Shown here piece by piece: positions 19,828 to 30,000 of a stretch of 30,000 nt of DNA. Each line of letters starts with the position of its first letter. Positions within the stretch are counted from its first letter, which is position 1. The position numbers and the translations under genes were made by a program. The stretch covers positions 1-30,000 of the forward strand of contig CALSCQ010002223.1 of the NCBI GenBank assembly GCA_943704525.1, in the 5' to 3' direction. The DNA is from Pigoraptor vietnamica (lineage: Eukaryota; Opisthokonta; Filasterea). The notes under the pieces were generated by a model. It saw only the letters and a program-made list of their open reading frames with translations, ran no database searches and was not told where the DNA came from.

Positions 19828-21987
19828 CGCGTTGTGTGCCTGGAACAGCCCCACCTTAAGGTCGACCCATGTGGGGAAGTGCATGATCTTCTCCGCCATC
19901 GCGCGTACGTCGTTAGAGTGAAGTGTGGCCGAGCACACAATCAGCTGGAGCCGACGACCGTCTGGCGATTGCTTGGGAATTTTGCCGTGCAGCTTGTATA
20001 TAAGATCCCTACGGACACGCACGCACGCACACACACACACACAACAACAACAACAACAACAACAACAACCACACAGGACGTTCACGCGTAAGCACACGAT
20101 ACGCATAGAAGACAGTCCATCAAACACGCCATGACACAACGGCCGCGTCACTCACTTGTGTCCCTGCGCGAGGAGACCGTCGGCCTCGTCCAGCACAAAG
20201 AAGCGCACGCGGCTCAGGTCGAGCTTCCCGCTCGTGATGAGGTCATCCAGGCGCCCGGGTGTGCCGACGGCAATGTCGACCCCTGCGAGCCAAGTGGCCA
20301 CACGCGGACATGGGTGAGATGCGATACAACAGGGATGTCGTGGTTTGAATAACACATTCGAGCGCGAACGTGCGTGTGTACGGGCAACCCACCCCTGTCC
20401 AAGTCGCGAATTTGGTCCTTCGCACTCACACCGCCGACAAACACCGTCTCGCGCACTTCCTTCGGCAGAAACTGTTGAAGACGGTAAGGAATTTCGCACA
20501 AACAAATTGCACGCAGAATGTGTAACATTACCCTCCGACCCGCACGTGCGCACGTGGCCGGCGCACACAGCGAGTGCACCGCTGTCTCGACACACCTTCT
20601 TAAAGAGAGTGACCTGGTCGCACGTCTGCTGCGCGAGGTCACGTGAGGGCTCCAGGATGAGCGCGAGGGGCGTGCGCGCGTTCTTGCTTGGCGCCTGTTA
20701 CAGGGACGCAGCTTCATGTGAGTCACCGATAAATTGACTCTACACACGACACAGCGGCCAGACGCGATCTCGTCTGATGCGCACATGGGTTAGCGAAGAC
20801 CCTACAACTCAGCGCACATGCTGGCGAAGAATTGACATTGAACGATCAATATGTGTGTGTGTGTGCGTGTGTGTGTGTGTGTGCGTGCGTGTGTGTGTGT
20901 GTGTGCGTGTGTGTGTATGTGTGTGTGTGTGTGTGTGTGTCAGTGTGTGTGTGTGTGATAAGAACGCAAGGGAAGAGGGCCCCACCTGGCTGTTGGAGCT
21001 CGCTGTGACCACAGGGGCTCGCGAGACGCCCTGAAATCCCGCGGGAAGGTGCTTGAACGGGCTGTCGCCGAAGTTGAAGAGAATTTCGGCGTTCTGCGAA
21101 TTGCAACAGACCAACAGGCAACTGCCATAAGAGGCGAACGAAGCGTGGTATGATGCCATATTAAGAACGGATTGCACTCAGTGACAAGGGAGCGCATCGT
21201 TAACAGAGCCGGCATTGGTATCGGCGGTATAAAAATGTCACGTGGGAGCATGACGATGGTCAGAACACACTGGCACGTGACATGAGCAGTGCGGCACCTT
21301 CAGGACGACCGAGGGGAAGAGGGGCTCCCCGCGCAGCGCGTTGGGAATCTCAAACGCAACGCCAAGGAGAGTGCCTGCGAGCGACACGACACGCGTGACT
21401 CAGCCCATGCGGGATGCAGCCGCAACCGTCACTTCCTCACACGTGTCTATCCCACAACAACGTCACTCAAGCGCGCGCATGCAAGTAATCGCCATTACAC
21501 ACCGCATGCGACGCGACACACAACCAAACGCCCTGCTCCACGCAACACACGCAGGGCAGCGCGCTCATAGTCCACGGCTGCAGGTTCGCGACAAAACGCA
21601 CCGTTCTTGCTGAAGGAGACCGTGGCGGCGTCGCGATCCACGATGCAGCCGATCGTGTCGTGGAGCCCAAACGGCTGGCCATACGTCACAAACTGACCCG
21701 CGTGCGATTTCTTCCCCGTCCCTCCGAAACCGAACGACTGCGCGTGCAAACGGGAGTGAGCAATTGGGACGTGTTGGTGACCAAGTGTGGGAGTGAGCAA
21801 TTGGGACGTGGCATTAGAGCTGGCGACATTGCCCGGTCTTGGCTCTCGAGATAGACAGGAGCGGTCAGGCGAGAGATAAGAGCACGTGCGACCCGAACAG
21901 CAGCTACACGTAGTGTACACATGGAGAGTCACACGCTCGCACAAACGCGCGCGCGCGCGCGCACACATACACTTCCCACACACACAA

Positions 21988-22034
<47 letters not shown>

Positions 22035-23693
22035 CACACATACATACAGACACACACATACACACACAGTAGAGTGCGTTGCGGGCGCCATACTTGCCTG
22101 GTTGTCCGTTCCCACATCGCGCGATGCGCCCGCAGTGGACCATCCCACGCGGCACAGGCCCTCGTCAGTAACCGTCGCCTCAAAGTAGTAACGGCCTGCA
22201 GCGCGGCGCACGCACGCCCGGTCAACACACAGTTGTGCTGCTCTCATACGACAAGAAGTGCTGCTCTCATACGACAAGACAGACACGTACAAAGATTCAC
22301 ACTACGGCGCGAATGCCGACGGCCTGAAAGAATGCCGCGCGAGAACAGCTCATTCCATCGACCCATACCCAAACCGCGCCCGATCCACGCACCTCCCAGC
22401 ACTCCGCGCGTGCACCGGCAGCCCTGCCACGCTTGATCGCGGCTCTGACACAACAGCCCATCTTCGGCGATGGCAAAGTTGGCATCGCGGTCCGTGGTGC
22501 TCATCCTGGCCTCTGTCGTTGCCGAGCCCTCCGTACCCGGACGGCGCGTGCTCGACATGGTCCCGTAGAGCGTTTCGTACACAACTTGAAGCACGGGGAG
22601 ACAGAAGGCCTAGGGACACATGCGAGGGGAGAGAAGCATGCACAGTTTAACGAGCCTGAAGGTCATTTACCCAAGGCTTTTGCATAACTTTGAGTCTGTA
22701 ACGAGGCGAGAAGGCTATCACACCAAGGACTATGTATAACAATAGAAGTAACGAAGCGACACACGGCGAGCATTCACACGCACCCCCGTCTTTCCGCTGC
22801 CTGTCTCTGCAGCCTGCAAAGAGAGGCACACACAAGGTTCAGGTCCTAGTTACGGCGCACTCAAGGCAGACGTTCGACCATCGTTCACACCCACCATTAG
22901 CACGTCGCCGCCGCCGAGGATGAGCGGAATGGCCTCTGCTTGCACGTCGGTGGGCAGACTGTCGCAACATTACGCACTCGTGAGCATCATACGACTCACA
23001 ACTTGTGCAACAGAGCGCACACGGCCACCAAGTGCCACATTAACGGAGCCCTACACACTTTCGCCATTCGCCCACACCCAATCGCCCAAACCATATTCCC
23101 TTCTATTGCCCAAAGCACACTCCATGCGACGCAATGCGACTTAACAGAGCCCTACACACTTTCGCCATTCGCCCACACACAATCGCCCAAACCATATTCC
23201 CTTCTATTACCCAAAGCACACTCCATGCGACGCAATGCGACTTAACGGAGCCCTACACACTTTCACCACTCGCACACCCAATCGCCCAAACCATATTCCC
23301 TTCTATTGCCCAAAGCACACTCCATGCGACGCAACGCGACTTAACGGAGCCCTACACACTTTCGCCATTCGCCCACACCCAATCGCCCAAACCATATTCC
23401 CTTCTATTGCCCAAAGCACACTCCATGCGACGCAACGCGACTTAACGGAGCCCTACACACTTTCGCCATTCGCCCACACACAATCGCCCAAACCATATTC
23501 CCTTCTATTACCCAAAGCACACTCCATGCGACGCAATGCGACTCACGTCCACTCCATCTCCTCCACGGCGCGGATGATCTCCGGCGCAACGCCAAACTCT
23601 GCGCACGTCAACCCAACAACATTGTGAGCGATAGCGGAGGGATCTCACGGACCGACGCATGCGACCGTCATCCCCACCTTCGAAAGCGCTCAT
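18243..23693 (-). CDS. DDX1: ATP-dependent RNA helicase DDX1 (DEAD box with SPRY insertion)
   Basis: Nineteen exons join in frame to 726 residues (human DDX1 is 740): 23693-23678, 23598-23547, 22958-22895, 22813-22784, 22609-22393, 22195-22098, 21737-21602, 21374-21298, 21093-20986, 20694-20596, 20471-20393, 20282-20156, 20008-19855, 19692-19456, 19384-19308, 19202-19104, 18987-18825, 18712-18466, 18343-18243. All helicase motifs are present: Q-type [10 protein letters not shown], motif [11 protein letters not shown] (45-54), Ia EPSRDLAQQ, Ib [15 protein letters not shown] (357-360), [48 protein letters not shown]. The SPRY domain between motifs I and Ia (about 93-250: [37 protein letters not shown]) identifies DDX1 specifically. 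Known roles are in the tRNA-ligase (RTCB) complex and in RNA processing and RNA clearance at DNA breaks. Introns 6 and 17 appear to use GC donors; intron 14 ends AAG. It diverges from GUF1. Confidence 0.96.
19762..19824. repeat. (TG)n microsatellite in DDX1 intron 13
   Basis: 63 nt of pure TG alternation, reading as CA in the sense strand of DDX1. Confidence 0.93.
20022..20070. repeat. Compound CA and (CAA)n repeat in DDX1 intron 12
   Basis: CG/CA-rich DNA passes into about nine to ten CAA units ending at about 20069; on the DDX1 sense strand this reads TTG/GTT. Confidence 0.85.
20852..20957. repeat. Interrupted (GT)n tract in DDX1 intron 9
   Basis: About 106 nt of GT repeats broken by single C, A or CA interruptions, typical of an older microsatellite. 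It lies close to the exon 9 donor in the gene's orientation. Confidence 0.9.
21752..21810. repeat. 22-nt direct repeat in DDX1 intron 6
   Basis: GGGAGTGAGCAATTGGGACG with its following TG occurs twice, near 21753 and 21789, close to the 3' splice site of this GC-donor intron. Confidence 0.85.
21991..22031. repeat. (CA)n microsatellite in DDX1 intron 6
   Basis: 41 nt of pure CA (GT in sense), within a longer CA-rich stretch at about 21960-22070 just downstream of the GC donor. Confidence 0.9.
22235..22280. repeat. Two-copy 23-nt tandem repeat in DDX1 intron 5
   Basis: GTGCTGCTCTCATACGACAA plus GAA is present in two adjacent, almost identical copies starting at 22235 and 22258. Confidence 0.88.
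23040..23542. repeat. Five-copy 101-nt minisatellite filling DDX1 intron 2
   Basis: Units begin TTAACGGAGCCCTACACACT at 23040, 23141 (TTAACA), 23242, 23341 and 23442. Four are 101 nt and the third is 99 nt. Copies differ by only a few substitutions. The array makes up about 86% of intron 2 (22959-23546) and starts 4 nt inside the 5' splice site in gene orientation. Open frames crossing it are artefacts of the repeat. Confidence 0.96.
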
Positions 23694-23989
23694 GGTTGCA
23701 CTGCGGGCAGTCGCCCACAACAGCACGGCGCGAGGGGAAAGCCAAAGATTCATAGAAGATGTGCAAGCGGCATTCAGTTTGTCGTTTCAACATCGGTCCG
23801 AAAGTGCGAGGATGCAATGCCCGTGACGTCATTGTGTGTAACAAGTTGTTACAACCCAGAGCCACGGTGCGGTTCATGTGCGGCCGGTGACATGCTAAGC
23901 CCTACTCTCTTTCCGCGCTTTGAAGAAGCCGAGACGCCGCAGCGCCCTCTGTGCCGTGCTCACTTTGCGGTGGCACGCACTGCGCAGAC
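23694..23989. promoter_or_regulatory. Bidirectional DDX1/GUF1 promoter with palindromic CRE
   Basis: 296 nt separate the DDX1 and GUF1 start codons, which point away from each other. A perfect TGACGTCA palindrome (CRE/bZIP site) lies near the middle at 23824-23831. No TATA box was seen. The same octamer also occurs by chance in two exons of this window, so the site is suggestive only. Confidence 0.6.
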
Positions 23990-28838
<4,849 letters not shown>

Positions 28839-29283
28839 ACAATCGCTCGAGTGCACACACACACACAAGTGTGTGTCTCTTGTGCGTCCGCCTGTTCTGC
28901 TTCAGCCCAGTCGCGTACGCATGGCAGCGAAAGTGTTCGCGAAAGTGTTCCCAATTCCAAATCGGTTCGTTGTGTCGGTGTGCTGGACACGCGATGACAC
29001 ACACAACCGCAGTAAAAGAGCAGAGCTCAAACAGCCCCGCGCGTGCACCGCAAGGCATGCCTCGGATAATATGAGCATGTATTGCCCGTGTGTCCAAAAA
29101 ATGGCACACTGCAGTCGCCGACGGCAATTTAAGGGGAGTCTTATCGTGACTGACACGACGTGCGACAATTGATACAAAACAGCGGCAAAGGCATTGCCTT
29201 CGCGTCGTGGTGTGCATCGAGTGGAGACGGCGCACTGCGGCTCTTCGCGAATCGCAAAAGTGACCATGCGTGCGCCCCCTTTC
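28839..29283. other. Convergent 3' flank after GUF1
   Basis: 445 nt with no gene. A tandem 12-mer GCGAAAGTGTTC occurs twice at about 28926-28949. No canonical AATAAA was found on either strand. Confidence 0.6.
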
Positions 29284-30000
29284 TCATGTCCTCGGCTGGC
29301 TTGTCTGTCGCTGCAGCTGCAACCGCCCGCGAATAGCACGCGACGCCCCGTCGTTGTCGAGCAGGCCCAGTTCGTCTGAGGAGCCGATGTCCTCGTTGCC
29401 CTCCATGTCCTCACTCAAGTGGCTGTAGCCATTCCGACCGCCGCTGCGCTGTCCGTCATCCGCAGGCGGAGCTACTGCGCGCGGCAAAGCGCCATTTGAG
29501 AAGGACGGCAGCGACGTACACGATCACGAGAGGCTCGTGAGAACAAGGGCAGCAACAAAACGTGTGTACACTCGAGCACCAACGAGAAAACAAAGCGCTG
29601 TCCAAACGAGACTTGACGAACCTGCGCCATTGCCGCCAACCCAAGGCTCCGGTTCGCTGCTTTGGAGGGTGTTTTCCATGTCCTGAACAGTGTCTGCGAG
29701 GAGACGACAAAACAGTGGGACGGAGGCGATTGAGGGGAAGGAACTTGACAAAGCGTGCGTATCCGACCGAAGAGGAGCTACACCGGAAGACGGAGAGAGA
29801 CGCGAGACGACACGCACGGAGTGAATGAGAAACAGCGCTACAAGGAGACGGAGAGCGAGGAGCGGCACGGACGAACGTAAGGCAAAAACGACACACACGA
29901 AAAACGAACTTTGCGAAAAACAATAGGAACGTTCACCCGGAACAGCATAACACACGCTCAAAACGACGCCGTCGCACACCCACGCACCTCTGTGGCGTAT
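29284..30000 (-). CDS. Unidentified protein, C-terminal exons (5' part beyond the right edge)
   Basis: Three exons are proposed: 30000-29988 (continuing off-window), 29693-29622 and 29474-29284, joined with phase 1 at both introns and ending in TGA. The visible product is about 90 residues, hydrophilic, with no recognisable domain: ...DTVQDMENTLQSSEPEPW..., then GRNGYSHLSEDMEG, an acidic run and DELGLLDND, then a basic Gln-rich end. YSHL fits a YxxPhi and DELGLL a [D/E]xxxLL endosomal sorting motif, so a cytosolic tail of a membrane protein is possible, but such short motifs are weak evidence. The middle exon's donor is GTTCGT, which is atypical here. I do not recognise the family. Confidence is limited because there is no homology to anchor the model, only frame, phase and splice-site agreement. 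Confidence 0.5.

Noticed and set aside
22940-23627. Plus-strand frames with repeated [12 protein letters not shown]-like peptides
   Set aside because: They arise from the 101-nt minisatellite in DDX1 intron 2. The unit is not a multiple of three, so frames rotate between copies; not a protein repeat.
29456-29979. Two long hydrophobic minus-strand frames at the right edge
   Set aside because: They overlap each other in different frames and read through what looks like an intron. The short spliced exons agree better in phase and composition, though neither model is proven.

Overview
This is a stretch of a GC-rich, intron-dense nuclear genome from a eukaryote, most likely a protist. It is not bacterial or organellar: the genes are split by 56 short spliceosomal introns (about 65-590 nt) and the proteins are eukaryotic families (DDX1, GUF1, TMEM184/Ost-alpha, a TPP1-type sedolisin, a SAM-PH-SH3 adaptor). 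The mix, plus tyrosine motifs resembling SH2 ligands in the adaptor, would fit a free-living member of Amorphea (an amoebozoan such as Acanthamoeba, or a unicellular holozoan). That placement is inference only; no sequence search was possible. All gene models were built by eye from exon frames, splice phases and remembered family motifs.

Layout, left to right: 3' part of a short-chain dehydrogenase (+, 70-1741, 5' end outside the window); single-exon F-box/Sel1-repeat protein (-, 1979-2896); glutaredoxin-like protein (+, 3838-4566, 3 exons); secreted sedolisin/TPP1-like peptidase (-, 4852-7098, 7 exons); a repeat-rich promoter and spacer with a 115-nt pure GT tract and several CCAAT boxes (7099-8385); SAM/proline-rich/PH/SH3 scaffold (-, 8386-12408, 5 exons); type II membrane fucosyltransferase-like protein (+, 13383-15048, 2 exons); TMEM184/Ost-alpha-like 7-TM protein (-, 15474-17810, 6 exons); DEAD-box helicase DDX1 (-, 18243-23693, 19 exons); mitochondrial elongation factor 4 GUF1 (+, 23990-28838, 14 exons); and the last exons of an unidentified gene running off the right edge (-, 29284-30000).

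Gene order alternates convergent and divergent pairs with 0.2-1.3 kb spacers. DDX1 and GUF1 diverge from a 296-nt shared promoter. The genes do not form one pathway; it is ordinary gene-dense chromosome rather than a dedicated gene cluster, and I saw no transposon, viral element, tRNA, rRNA or CRISPR array. The most notable signals are in the non-coding part: 51 of 56 splice donors begin GTG (commonly GTGCGT or GTGGGT), two DDX1 introns appear to use GC donors, and introns repeatedly carry tandem duplications and minisatellites. One of these is in register with a splice donor, and another fills 86% of its intron.
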